The notes under the pieces: generated by a model
Told to the model about the DNA's origin: nothing
The model's database searches: none
What the model saw: only the letters and a program-made list of their open reading frames with translations
Program-made: the position numbers and the translations under genes
Shown here: piece by piece, positions 1 through 6,264 of the stretch
How the letters are laid out: each line of letters starts with the position of its first letter
Numbering within the stretch: the first letter of the stretch is position 1
Assembly (NCBI GenBank): GCA_017880745.1
Contig: JADGRR010000104.1
Location: forward strand, 1 to 8,484
Reading direction: 5' to 3'
From: Burkholderiales bacterium
GTDB lineage: Bacteria > Pseudomonadota > Gammaproteobacteria > Burkholderiales > SG8-39
DNA: 8,484 nucleotides

Positions 1-144
1 ATGTAAAGCAGGTAAAGTAGCAGCACAATATGACAATAATTGAAATTGAACGCAACATTCTCTGGGCGTCGTCGCTGCCTGGATAGTGGAGGAGAGTGCG
101 GCGTCAGTCTTAACCAGAACCCGCTTTCTCAACGAGCGCGCTTG

Positions 145-180
145 GGCCCAGCACAAAGGGGTTTTGGGCCTTTTCTTTTC
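145..180 (+). terminator. Possible Rho-independent terminator of an upstream gene
   Basis: GGCCCA (145-150) can pair with TGGGCC (165-170) around a 14-nt loop, and the stem is followed directly by the T-rich tract TTTTCTTTTC (171-180). The stem is only 6 bp and the loop is large, so this is a moderate candidate. It would end a plus-strand transcript coming from left of the window, insulating it from the permease gene that starts about 220 bp downstream. It could instead act as an attenuator in a long permease leader. Confidence 0.4.
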
Positions 181-266
181 CGGCGAGTGCTGCATGGACG
201 AAAGCATTTCCACTCCCGCGGCGTGGATCGGTTCAGCATCACCCCAAAGTGCGTGCGTGGCAAACA

Positions 267-281
267 TCGCATAAAATGCGA
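267..281. promoter_or_regulatory. 15-bp dyad, possible operator upstream of the lactate permease
   Basis: TCGCAT (267-272) and ATGCGA (276-281) are perfect inverted repeats separated by AAA. The dyad overlaps TAAAAT (272-277), which resembles a sigma-70 -10 element, but the expected -35 position reads GTGCGT, a poor match. A short symmetric site about 117 bp before the permease start suits a dimeric regulator, possibly one that responds to lactate or glycolate. It does not match the LldR/GntR-type half-sites I know. The assignment is speculative. Confidence 0.25.
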
Positions 282-384
282 AGCGGGCGCGCGCAGATTA
301 CTTCCGCTGTTCGGGACCAGCGCCCCACCAGAAGATAACAACACCGACCGGATTTCCAGGAATTGACCGCAATGCAGTTCAGCT

Positions 385-393
385 AGGAGGAGG
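385..393 (+). promoter_or_regulatory. Strong Shine-Dalgarno sequence of lctP
   Basis: AGGAGGAGG lies 4 nt before the ATG at 398, counted from its last base, and two overlapping AGGAGG registers are possible. This is a near-perfect anti-16S match and fixes the permease start at 398. It is the best ribosome binding site in the window and suggests efficient translation. Confidence 0.85.
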
Positions 394-397
394 ACTT

Positions 398-2212
398 ATG
401 TATTATCAAAGTTACGATCCGTTGGGGAACGTGTTCCTTTCCACTCTCGTGGCAGCGGTTCCCATCGTCGTCCTGTTGTATTTCATTGCCCTGCATCCGC
501 ATCGCGACGGCCAGGGTATGAAGCATCTGGGCATCTCCGCTCCGTACGCTGCGCTGTACGGCGTGCTTGCCGCCTTCCTCGTCTCCTGCGTCGCCTTCAG
601 GATGCCGCTTGCTTCGGCCGTCTCGGCTTTCGCGCTGGGCTCACTCTCAGGATTCCTGGGGATCATTTGGATCATTCTGGGCGCGATGTTCCTCTACACC
701 ATGACGGTGGTCACCGGCAAGTTCGAGATTGTGAAGGAATCCATTGTTCATATTTCCTTCGACCGGCGACTGCAGTGTGTGCTGATCGCTTTTTCTTTCG
801 GCGCGATCATCGAGGGAACCTCGGGCTTCGGCACGCCGGTCGCCATCGCCGGCGCCGTAATGGTGGGCCTGGGATTCAAACCGTTCGAGTCCGCCGTGCT
901 GAATCTGCTCGCCAACACCGCCCCGGTCGCCTGGGGTGCGATCGGCACACCCATCGTAACGCTGGCCGCGGTGAGCGGCCTGGACCAACTCACGCTCTCC
1001 ACCATGGCAGGTCATCAGTTACCCTGGGTATCAATCATGGTTCCATTCTGGCTGGTTGCTGTTTTCGTGAAAATGGAGGGTGGCAGCTGGAAGGAGGTGT
1101 TCGAGGTGTGGCCAGCCACGCTGTGCGCGGGCGTGTCGTTCGCGCTGATGCAGTATTTCGCCTCGGCAACCAATGAATTCCACCTGATGACCGACGTGGT
1201 ATCGGGCGTGTTTTCCGTCATCTGTACCGCTTTGTTCCTGCGCTTCGTCTGGCATCCCAAGACCCGCTTTCTCCTGAAATCGGAGCGCGAGGCACTGACG
1301 AAGGCCGGAAAGTCCGCGGCGACTGCCACGTCTGACGCCAGCACCTGGAAGTACTCGTACAGTGTCGGCGAAACAATCTACGCCTGGCTGCCATGGGTTA
1401 TCCTGATCCTCTGCTGCGCGGCGTGGGGCATGCCGCAATGGAAGAATTATCTGAACGGACTTTTCTCCGGCGTCACATTCAAGACCACGCTCCTCGGCTC
1501 GCCGTTTAGCGGCACGCTGTCCCTGCCGGCTTGGGATATGCCGGCACTGCACAACCTGGTGCAGCGCACCCCGCCGGTCGTCCTCGCCGGCGCCAAGCCC
1601 GAGGCGGCGCGCTTCGTCATCAACTGGCTGTCGGCCGCGGGGACCGGCGTGTTCGTCGCTGCGGTACTGTCCGGTTTGGTGCTCAAGTTGAGCGCGACGC
1701 AGTGGAAAGACGCCGTTGTTCGCACCGGACGCCGCATGACGACGCCGGTTGTGGTCATCGGCCTGGTGCTGGGGCTCGGGTTCCTCACCCGCTACGCCGG
1801 CACGGACGCGGTCCTGGGGCTGGCTTTCACCGGCGCGGGCCCGATGTATCCGTTCTTCGCCGCGTACCTGGGTTGGTTGGGCGTCTTCCTCACCGGGTCG
1901 GACACGGCATCCAACGCCTTGTTCGGCAGCCTGCAGCGCATCACGGCGCAACAACTGCATCTGAACGAGATTCTGATCGTGGCGACCAACTCGACCGGCG
2001 GGGTCATGGGCAAGATGATCGATGCGCAATCCATCATGGTGGCCTGCGCCGCATGCTACGACGATCCGTACGAGCGAGCCCACGCGCTCGGACCGATATT
2101 CCGCACGGTGTTCTGGTACTCGATTGCCGGAGCCGCGGTGATCGGCATAATTGCCATGCTGCAAGCCTATGTGTTCCCGGGTGCGATCCCGATACCACCT
2201 CTACCCAAGTGA
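398..2212 (+). CDS. lctP: L-lactate/glycolate permease, LctP family
   Basis: This 604-residue inner-membrane protein is a full-length member of the LctP/LldP/GlcA family (lactate permeases, TC 2.A.14), which bring in L-lactate, D-lactate and often glycolate with protons. Many hydrophobic segments span the whole length, starting with one at about residues 13-32. Family hallmarks are present: the Gly-rich segment at 134-150 (FGAIIEGTSGFGTPVAI), the NTAPVAWGAIGTP segment at 173-185, LTGSDTASNALFG at 498-510 and NSTGGVMGKMIDAQSI at 531-546. The start is set by AGGAGGAGG just upstream, and a hairpin terminator follows the stop after 10 nt. It appears to be transcribed alone: no lactate dehydrogenase (lldD, lldEFG/lutABC) or regulator is visible, although one could lie left of the window. 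Substrate choice between lactate and glycolate cannot be read from the sequence. Length is slightly above the usual 550-600 residues because of a hydrophilic linker near 290-322 and a loop near 345-405. Confidence 0.93.
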   Translation: MYYQSYDPLGNVFLSTLVAAVPIVVLLYFIALHPHRDGQGMKHLGISAPYAALYGVLAAFLVSCVAFRMPLASAVSAFALGSLSGFLGIIWIILGAMFLYTMTVVTGKFEIVKESIVHISFDRRLQCVLIAFSFGAIIEGTSGFGTPVAIAGAVMVGLGFKPFESAVLNLLANTAPVAWGAIGTPIVTLAAVSGLDQLTLSTMAGHQLPWVSIMVPFWLVAVFVKMEGGSWKEVFEVWPATLCAGVSFALMQYFASATNEFHLMTDVVSGVFSVICTALFLRFVWHPKTRFLLKSEREALTKAGKSAATATSDASTWKYSYSVGETIYAWLPWVILILCCAAWGMPQWKNYLNGLFSGVTFKTTLLGSPFSGTLSLPAWDMPALHNLVQRTPPVVLAGAKPEAARFVINWLSAAGTGVFVAAVLSGLVLKLSATQWKDAVVRTGRRMTTPVVVIGLVLGLGFLTRYAGTDAVLGLAFTGAGPMYPFFAAYLGWLGVFLTGSDTASNALFGSLQRITAQQLHLNEILIVATNSTGGVMGKMIDAQSIMVACAACYDDPYERAHALGPIFRTVFWYSIAGAAVIGIIAMLQAYVFPGAIPIPPLPK

Positions 2213-2222
2213 GGCCTCCGCA

Positions 2223-2250
2223 CACAGCTCCCGGCGAGCTGTGCCTTTCC
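2223..2250 (+). terminator. Rho-independent terminator candidate after lctP
   Basis: CACAGCTC (2223-2230) pairs perfectly with GAGCTGTG (2236-2243) around the loop CCGGC, starting 10 nt after the permease stop. The run after it is CCTTTCC, which is a weak T-tract, so efficiency may be modest. Its position directly after lctP and before a convergent gene supports a terminator role. Confidence 0.55.
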
Positions 2251-2293
2251 GATATCCTCCATGATCTTGTTCATGGAGGTTGCGACCGAACGT
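2251..2293 (-). pseudogene. Remnant copy of the 3' coding end of an M3 peptidase gene
   Basis: Read on the minus strand, this stretch just past the stop of the M3 peptidase gene can be translated to R-S-V-A-T-S-M-N-K-I-M-E-D-I-G. The intact gene ends with R-A-V-A-T-R-M-N-K-I-M-D-D-M-E followed by eight more residues. Ten of 15 residues agree, and 30 of 38 bases agree between 2251-2288 and 2324-2361 (offset 73). Most mismatches fall at third codon positions (GCA/GCG, ACC/ACG, AAG/AAA, CGT/CGG), as expected of two copies that diverged while both were coding. The remnant is out of frame with the intact gene's stop, has no start of its own, and its frame continues only into antisense permease sequence. 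It is best read as the surviving tail of a lost tandem paralogue. Confidence 0.5.
2256..2279. terminator. Perfect 9-bp hairpin between convergent genes
   Basis: CCTCCATGA (2256-2264) and TCATGGAGG (2271-2279) form a perfect 9-bp stem with the 6-nt loop TCTTGT. It lies 14 bp past the stop of the minus-strand M3 peptidase gene and could help end its transcript or protect its 3' end. Neither side has a T-tract, so it is not a canonical intrinsic terminator. The stem falls inside the remnant repeat, and the intact gene's version of the same stretch can form only a 5-bp stem (CATGA/TCATG). Confidence 0.35.
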
Positions 2294-4147
2294 TCAACGC
2301 TTGCGCCGCGCCAGTATTGTTTCCATATCGTCCATGATTTTGTTCATGCGCGTCGCGACGGCCCGGTAGGGCGCGGGCGATGCCAGGTCGACACCGGCGC
2401 TCTTCACCATGTCGTAGGGATAGTCCGAACTGCCCGCGCGCAGCAGCTTGAGGTAGCGCTCGCGCGCGTCCGTGTCGCCATTCAGGATCGCCTCCGCGAA
2501 CAGCGAACTCGCGGCGATCGACGTGGCGTACTGGAAGACGTAGAAGGAATGGTAGAAATGCGGGATGTAGGCCCACTCGATGGCGTAGAGGTCGTCGATC
2601 CTGACCACGCCTTCCTTGTCGCCGTGATAGCGGCGCAGGATGTCGCCGTAGATCCTGGTCGCCGCCTCCCCGGTCAGGGACTCGCCCCGGTCGACCCTGG
2701 AGTGAACCTCATGCTCGAACTCCGCGAACATCGTCTGCCGGAAAAAAGTCCCGCGCAGTGTCTCAAGCGCGGAACCCAGGAAAAGCAGGCGCTCGTCGTC
2801 GGTCTTCGCGATCTTCAGCATGTGCTCCAGCAGCAGCGCCTCGTTCAACGTCGAGGCGATTTCCGCGATGAAGGTTGCATAGCCCGACGTGGGATAGGGT
2901 TGCGCCCGGTTCGACAGGTCCGTATGCATCGCGTGGCCCCACTCATGCAGCAGGGTGGTCAGTGATTCGTAATCGTCGTTGTGGTTGAGCAGCAGATAGG
3001 GGTGGACGTCGTAGGCATCCCCGGCCATGTGGGCGCCGGCCAGTTTGTGCGGGCGCGGGTACACGTCCATCCAGCGGTCCTTGAGCCCTTTGCTGACTGC
3101 GGCAACGTAGGCATCCCCCAGCGGCTTCACTGCGTCCAGCATGATTTTCTTGCTGTCTTCGATCGGGTATTTGAAGTCGGCGCCGACCAGCGGCGGGTAC
3201 ATGTCGTAGTAGCGCATGTCGGCCACACCAAGCATCCTCGCGCGCAGCTTGAAGTAACGATACAGGGTCGGCAGGTTGGCGTTGGCCTCTTTGATCAGCG
3301 TGTCGTAGACCGCGGGCGGCAGCCGGTCGCGGTCGAGCGCGCGGGCGCGGCTGTCCGGATAGCGGCGTACCCTGGTGTACACAGCATCGGATTTGAGCGC
3401 TTCATAGAAGGTGACGCCAAAAGTCCGCTCGAACTCCTTCCATTTCCCCCAGAACGCATCGAATACCAGCTTGCGGTCGGCGCGATTCGGCAGCGCCCGG
3501 TACCGGGTGTAAGCCGCCTGATCGAGGCGCACGTCTTCGCCATCGGACAGCTTGACCGTCGGCCAGGGAAGATCGGCATTGGCGAGGATGGTATAGACCG
3601 AATCGGCGGCATCGGTCGCGAGGCCAAAGGTGGCAATCAGCGCTTCGCCCTGCGCGTCGAGGGTGTGCGGCGCAGCACGCAAGATATCGTCGAGAGGCTG
3701 GCGGTAGATCTTCAGTGCCGGCTCTTGCGCAAGAAAACCGCCTACCCTGTCTGCGCCAAGACTCAGCACTTCGGGACGGACGAAGGAGGTGGCTTCGCTT
3801 AAGCGGTTGCCCAGAACCTCGGCGCGCTGCGCCAGTTCAAGGCTCGCGGAAACGCCGGTATCTTCGGCGCGCTGCTCCGAGGCATACACGCTGAGGCGCG
3901 CATAGCGCCTGCGGATTTCCGAGCCGAGGTCGAAGCAGGACCTGAAACGCTGAGCGGTGTCGCCGAGGTGGCCGCGGCAATCGCCGAATTCCCTGAGCTT
4001 TGATTCCAGGATCGCCGCGTCGGCGTTCCATGCGGCGATGGAGGGATAGAGATCGGAAAGATTCCACCGATCTTCGGGTGTTTCAGCGGCCGCGGCGGAA
4101 ATACCCAGGCAAAAAAGAGTGACAATAAGGACCGATCTTTGGTGCAT
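2294..4147 (-). CDS. Exported M3-family oligoendopeptidase (PepF-like)
   Basis: This 617-residue zinc metallopeptidase belongs to family M3 (oligoendopeptidase F/thimet oligopeptidase group), which cleaves short peptides rather than whole proteins. The zinc motif HEWGH is at 401-405 (ligands H401 and H405, catalytic E402). The third ligand is E429 in AEIASTLNE, 24 residues after H405, as the family requires. The substrate-side Tyr/His segment IPHFYHSFYVFQYATS is at 528-543. Residues 1-21 form a Sec-type signal peptide: basic start, hydrophobic LIVTLFCLGI, then SAAAA before E22. The enzyme is therefore predicted to be periplasmic, with no lipobox Cys, whereas classical PepF is cytoplasmic. The frame also opens one codon earlier with GTG at 4150; I prefer the ATG at 4147, and neither has a clear Shine-Dalgarno sequence. 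It appears to be transcribed alone from a candidate promoter at 4185-4214. It may supply amino acids from peptides in the periplasm; true substrates are unknown. Symbol left blank because exported members are not equivalent to lactococcal PepF. Confidence 0.92.
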   Translation of the reverse strand: MHQRSVLIVTLFCLGISAAAAETPEDRWNLSDLYPSIAAWNADAAILESKLREFGDCRGHLGDTAQRFRSCFDLGSEIRRRYARLSVYASEQRAEDTGVSASLELAQRAEVLGNRLSEATSFVRPEVLSLGADRVGGFLAQEPALKIYRQPLDDILRAAPHTLDAQGEALIATFGLATDAADSVYTILANADLPWPTVKLSDGEDVRLDQAAYTRYRALPNRADRKLVFDAFWGKWKEFERTFGVTFYEALKSDAVYTRVRRYPDSRARALDRDRLPPAVYDTLIKEANANLPTLYRYFKLRARMLGVADMRYYDMYPPLVGADFKYPIEDSKKIMLDAVKPLGDAYVAAVSKGLKDRWMDVYPRPHKLAGAHMAGDAYDVHPYLLLNHNDDYESLTTLLHEWGHAMHTDLSNRAQPYPTSGYATFIAEIASTLNEALLLEHMLKIAKTDDERLLFLGSALETLRGTFFRQTMFAEFEHEVHSRVDRGESLTGEAATRIYGDILRRYHGDKEGVVRIDDLYAIEWAYIPHFYHSFYVFQYATSIAASSLFAEAILNGDTDARERYLKLLRAGSSDYPYDMVKSAGVDLASPAPYRAVATRMNKIMDDMETILARRKR

Positions 4148-4184
4148 CACGTCTGGCTGGAGGCTTCAACGAAGCAATGGCGCG

Positions 4185-4214
4185 ATTATGCAGCCAACCG
4201 GGAAAAGATCGCAA
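4185..4214 (-). promoter_or_regulatory. Candidate sigma-70 promoter of the M3 peptidase gene
   Basis: Read on the minus strand, TTGCGA (4209-4214, four of six matches to TTGACA) is separated by 18 bp from CATAAT (4185-4190, five of six matches to TATAAT). Transcription would begin near 4178, leaving a leader of about 30 nt before the ATG at 4147. The -35 hexamer lies within the 3' arm of the terminator hairpin of the preceding gene. This placement is plausible but rests on consensus matching only. Confidence 0.4.
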
Positions 4215-4236
4215 TCGCCGTTCGGCGATGACAATC
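4203..4236 (-). terminator. Rho-independent terminator of the bacteriohemerythrin gene
   Basis: On the minus strand, GATTGTCATCGCC (4236-4224) folds back on GGCGATTGCGATC (4219-4207) with the tetraloop GAAC. The 13-position stem has two G-U wobbles and one mismatch, and its upper six pairs are perfect. It is followed directly by TTTTCCC. It lies 54 nt past the bacteriohemerythrin stop and before the M3 peptidase gene on the same strand, so it separates the two genes transcriptionally. Confidence 0.6.
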
Positions 4237-4290
4237 TCCCCCCGTCCGTTCGCGCGCGCAGCCGCGCACGGGCGAAACCGGGCCGGCGGT

Positions 4291-4689
4291 TTATTTGTTT
4301 CCGGCAAGAAAGCTCGCGAGTTCCCTGTCCGAGGCGAGGATATGCCGGGTGAGCCACTGGTCAAAAAAGTAGAGCAGCGAAATTGAAGGTTCAGCGCCGG
4401 CATCGAATTTGGCCCTGTAATCACGCGCGTCCTTGATGAGCCTGGCGTGTTCCGAGCGGTGTTCGTCGGCATAAGGATAGGAACACGCGGCCATCAGCTT
4501 CTCCTCCATGCCGAAGTGCGCCCTGGTATGCGCCATAAGATCGTCGAGCACGGCGTCATAGGCCTGTTTTCCGAGGTTATTGGCAATGCCTTCGGCGAGT
4601 TGATTTACCAGGGCTACCAATTGTTTATGGTCGGCATCCATTGCTTCGTGCCCGAGTTCCATTGTGTGATCCCACTTAAGCGAGTTCAT
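4291..4689 (-). CDS. Bacteriohemerythrin, single-domain O2-binding di-iron protein
   Basis: This 132-residue cytoplasmic protein is a stand-alone hemerythrin domain that binds O2 reversibly at a di-iron centre. All seven iron ligands are visible with family spacing: H21 (DADHKQL), H58 and E62 (HTRAHFGMEE), H77 and H81 (DEHRSEH), H116 and D121 (WLTRHILASD). The length matches usual bacterial single-domain members of about 130-150 residues, and there is no signal peptide or fused signalling domain. The ATG at 4689 is preceded by GGGAGAG at 4695-4701 with a 5-nt gap, a good ribosome binding site. Known roles in other bacteria include delivering O2 to oxidases or buffering it; which applies here is unknown. 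The gene is probably monocistronic, since a terminator follows and the neighbours are unrelated. No convincing promoter or FNR-type site was seen upstream. Confidence 0.93.
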   Translation of the reverse strand: MNSLKWDHTMELGHEAMDADHKQLVALVNQLAEGIANNLGKQAYDAVLDDLMAHTRAHFGMEEKLMAACSYPYADEHRSEHARLIKDARDYRAKFDAGAEPSISLLYFFDQWLTRHILASDRELASFLAGNK

Positions 4690-4781
4690 CGTTTCTCTCC
4701 CGCATTTCGCGAAGGCTACACCGCGTCCTGAGTAGCGCCATGAGTGCCATGAGGGTCAGACCCCGTCTATGTGGGCCATTT

Positions 4782-4998
4782 ATGTCCGAAGATTACACCG
4801 ACTCGGGCGCCAAGGCAGGTCGAGTCGTGCGACACGGTTTTCAATACCGAACGCGTGGGCATCGCGGAATGCGTAGACGAAATCCCCAGCCTGGTGAAAA
4901 TTCCCGGATTCGCGGAAGCGCCGGCCCCGCGGCAAGTGTTGCACCTCATGTTTGAGGCCGGCAAGTGCAATGTGTTCGAACGGCAGCTTAAGCGGTAG
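4782..4998 (+). pseudogene. Small unrecognised ORF, probably a gene fragment or frame-broken gene
   Basis: From about 4819 to the TAG ending at 4998, one plus-strand frame has a typical coding profile for this genome: mostly G/C at third positions and A/T-rich second positions. It encodes about 60 residues, including FNTERVGIAECVDEI, PSLVKIPGFAEAPAPRQ and LHLMFEAGKCNVFERQLKR. Upstream, the ATG at 4782 opens a different frame that reads MSEDYTDSGAKA with similarly coding-like codons. Removing one base near 4815-4819 would join the two into one protein of 71 residues. No Shine-Dalgarno sequence precedes 4782. The intact alternative in the second frame starts at 4771 (75 residues) but has an unconvincing N-terminus. 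I do not recognise the family. It could be an intact small gene, a broken gene, or a remnant left by rearrangement. Confidence 0.3.
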
Positions 4999-5090
4999 AA
5001 TCAGTTCCTGACGGATTAGCTGCGGGTGTGTCTCGTGCTCATTGCGGCACTCCGGACAAACGCCGCATCCACAACCGGAGAGGGTGCCAG

Positions 5091-6236
5091 ATGAATGCCA
5101 AAACACTGCGTTTATTGCTTGGCGCCGTTGCGATTTCCTGCGCGGCACTTGCGAGCGCCCCGACGTGCGCGCAGGGCGTGACCAAGACCCGCATCCTGAT
5201 TGGCCATTCGGGACCGCTATCCGGCAGCAATCAGGATTTCGGCGTGGATACCCGCAACGGCGCGCTCGCCTACTTTGACAAGGTGAATCAGTCCGGCGGA
5301 ATCAATGGCCGCAAGATCGAGTTGCTCTCGCTGGACGACGCCAACGATATCAAGCGCTCCGCCGCCAACGCCGTCACGCTGGCGGAAGAAAAAGACGTGC
5401 TTGCGCTGTTCGGTTATGCCAGCGCGACGCTGAGCGTGCCGGCGCTGCCGACGGTGGTAAAGAACAAGGTGCCGTTCGTCGGCCCGTTCACCGGCGCCGA
5501 GGTGATGCGCAAGCTGAATCCTTATGTTTTCAACATCCGCGCGAGCTATGCCGACGAGCTCGAGAAGATCGTGGAGTATTACACCACCACTGGAATGAAG
5601 AGCTTCGCCATCCTCCACTACGATGATGCGGTCGGCACGGAAAACCTCCATGCCGTGGAGGCGGCACTGACGAAACGGGGGCTGAAACCGGTTGCGGTCG
5701 GCAGCGTGAAACGCAATCAGACCGAGATGAGCGAGGCCGTTGCACGCGTGGTGAAGTCGGCGCCTGACGTAGTCGTCGCAACCACGCTGTACCGGACTAC
5801 CGCGGATTTCATCAAGCAGGCAAAAAAAGCGGGCTCCGCCGCGCAGTTCGCGAGCACCTCGTTTGTCGGTGCAAGTGCGCTGGCCAAGGAGCTTGGTCCG
5901 GCGGGCAGGGGCGTGGTCGTCGCGCAAGTGGTGCCGCCTTTTTCCAAGTCATCGGTGCCGGTGGTGAAGGAATACCAGATTGCAATCGAAAAGAAGCTGG
6001 GCAAGAAGGAATATTCCTTTACCTCGCTGGAAGCCTATATCGGCGCCAAGGTTCTGGGCGAGGCGATCCGCCGCGCCGGTCCCAACCTGAATCGCGAGAG
6101 CCTGCTCAAGGCGCTTGACGCAATGCAGAACGTCGACGTCGGCGGCTATGTCATCGGCTTTAGCCCGTCGAATCACAACGGTTCGAAGTTCGTCGAACTG
6201 ACGGCGATCAGCGCCCAAGGCCGGTTCTCCTACTGA
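5091..6236 (+). CDS. ABC transporter substrate-binding protein, LivJ-like (Peripla_BP_6)
   Basis: This 381-residue periplasmic protein belongs to the leucine/amide-type binding proteins of the hydrophobic amino acid uptake (HAAT) ABC family. Residues 1-28 are a Sec signal peptide with hydrophobic core LLLGAVAISCAALA and likely cleavage after CAQ. The mature protein opens with the family's first strand (RILIGHSGPLSG, 34-45), followed by the GALAYFDKVNQSGGINGRKI block (57-76), the FGYASATLS loop (107-115) and DDAVGTENL at the second lobe (178-186). I chose the ATG at 5091 because GGAGAGGG (5077-5084) precedes it and the signal peptide begins there; the in-frame GTG at 5028 adds 21 non-signal residues. 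No ABC permease or ATPase gene lies next to it, since the next gene is convergent, so it appears to be an orphan that shares a transporter encoded elsewhere. Binding proteins of this type take branched-chain or other amino acids, amides, urea or aromatic carboxylates; the ligand cannot be decided here. Confidence 0.9.
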   Translation: MNAKTLRLLLGAVAISCAALASAPTCAQGVTKTRILIGHSGPLSGSNQDFGVDTRNGALAYFDKVNQSGGINGRKIELLSLDDANDIKRSAANAVTLAEEKDVLALFGYASATLSVPALPTVVKNKVPFVGPFTGAEVMRKLNPYVFNIRASYADELEKIVEYYTTTGMKSFAILHYDDAVGTENLHAVEAALTKRGLKPVAVGSVKRNQTEMSEAVARVVKSAPDVVVATTLYRTTADFIKQAKKAGSAAQFASTSFVGASALAKELGPAGRGVVVAQVVPPFSKSSVPVVKEYQIAIEKKLGKKEYSFTSLEAYIGAKVLGEAIRRAGPNLNRESLLKALDAMQNVDVGGYVIGFSPSNHNGSKFVELTAISAQGRFSY

Positions 6237-6247
6237 ACCAGCGCGCG

Positions 6248-6261
6248 ATCGCCCGGGCGAT
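6248..6261. terminator. 14-bp palindrome in the convergent gap
   Basis: ATCGCCCGGGCGAT is a perfect palindrome that can form a 5-bp stem with the loop CCGG. It sits in the 28-bp gap between the stop of the substrate-binding protein gene (6236) and that of the MFS gene (6265), where a bidirectional terminator would be expected. No T-tract follows on either strand, so the role is uncertain. Confidence 0.3.
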
Positions 6262-6264
6262 ACG

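Larger units (their letters stand above)
1..397. other. Non-coding leader region upstream of the lactate permease
   Basis: No reading frame here looks like a gene. The open frames starting near 40 (+), 86 (+) and 344 (-) are short, carry scattered rare codons such as TTA and AGA, show no recognisable domain and lack a good ribosome binding site. The stretch does hold a GC-rich hairpin followed by a T-rich tract (145-180), a 15-bp dyad around an A/T centre (267-281) and a strong Shine-Dalgarno sequence just before the permease. It probably combines the 3' end of an upstream transcript with the promoter and leader of the permease. I could not find a clear -35/-10 pair. Confidence 0.6.

Noticed and set aside
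258..270. Sigma-54-like promoter (TGGCA...GC) upstream of lctP
   Set aside because: The GG and GC elements are 10 bp apart rather than the required 12, and the -12 element is not TTGC.
40..366. Open frame of 108 codons before the permease
   Set aside because: It spans the terminator-like hairpin and the dyad, has no ribosome binding site and no domain, and its composition looks non-coding.
363..368. TTGACC as a -35 element close to lctP
   Set aside because: The -10 position 17 bp downstream falls in the Shine-Dalgarno sequence (GGAGGA), so no -10 exists.
1031..2164. Long minus-strand open frame (377 codons) antisense to the lactate permease
   Set aside because: It lies wholly inside a clear LctP gene. 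Its translation is Arg/Gly/His/Gln-rich with no domain, as expected of an antisense frame in GC-rich coding DNA.
2261..3802. Plus-strand open frames (234 and 273 codons) opposite the M3 peptidase gene
   Set aside because: They mirror the third-position bias of the M3 gene on the other strand. No ribosome binding site or family motif was seen.
4753..4763. Near-palindrome GGGTCAGACCC, reminiscent of REP-like sequences
   Set aside because: Only one short copy is present, with no partner repeat or transposase nearby, so it cannot be called an element.
5043..5067. TGCGGC/GCCGCA inverted repeat in the leader of the binding protein gene
   Set aside because: The stem is 6 bp with a 13-nt loop and no T-tract, matches no known riboswitch, and is likely chance in GC-rich DNA.
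5028..5090. N-terminal extension of the binding protein from the GTG at 5028
   Set aside because: The extra 21 residues are hydrophilic and precede a perfect signal peptide. The ATG at 5091 has its own ribosome binding site.
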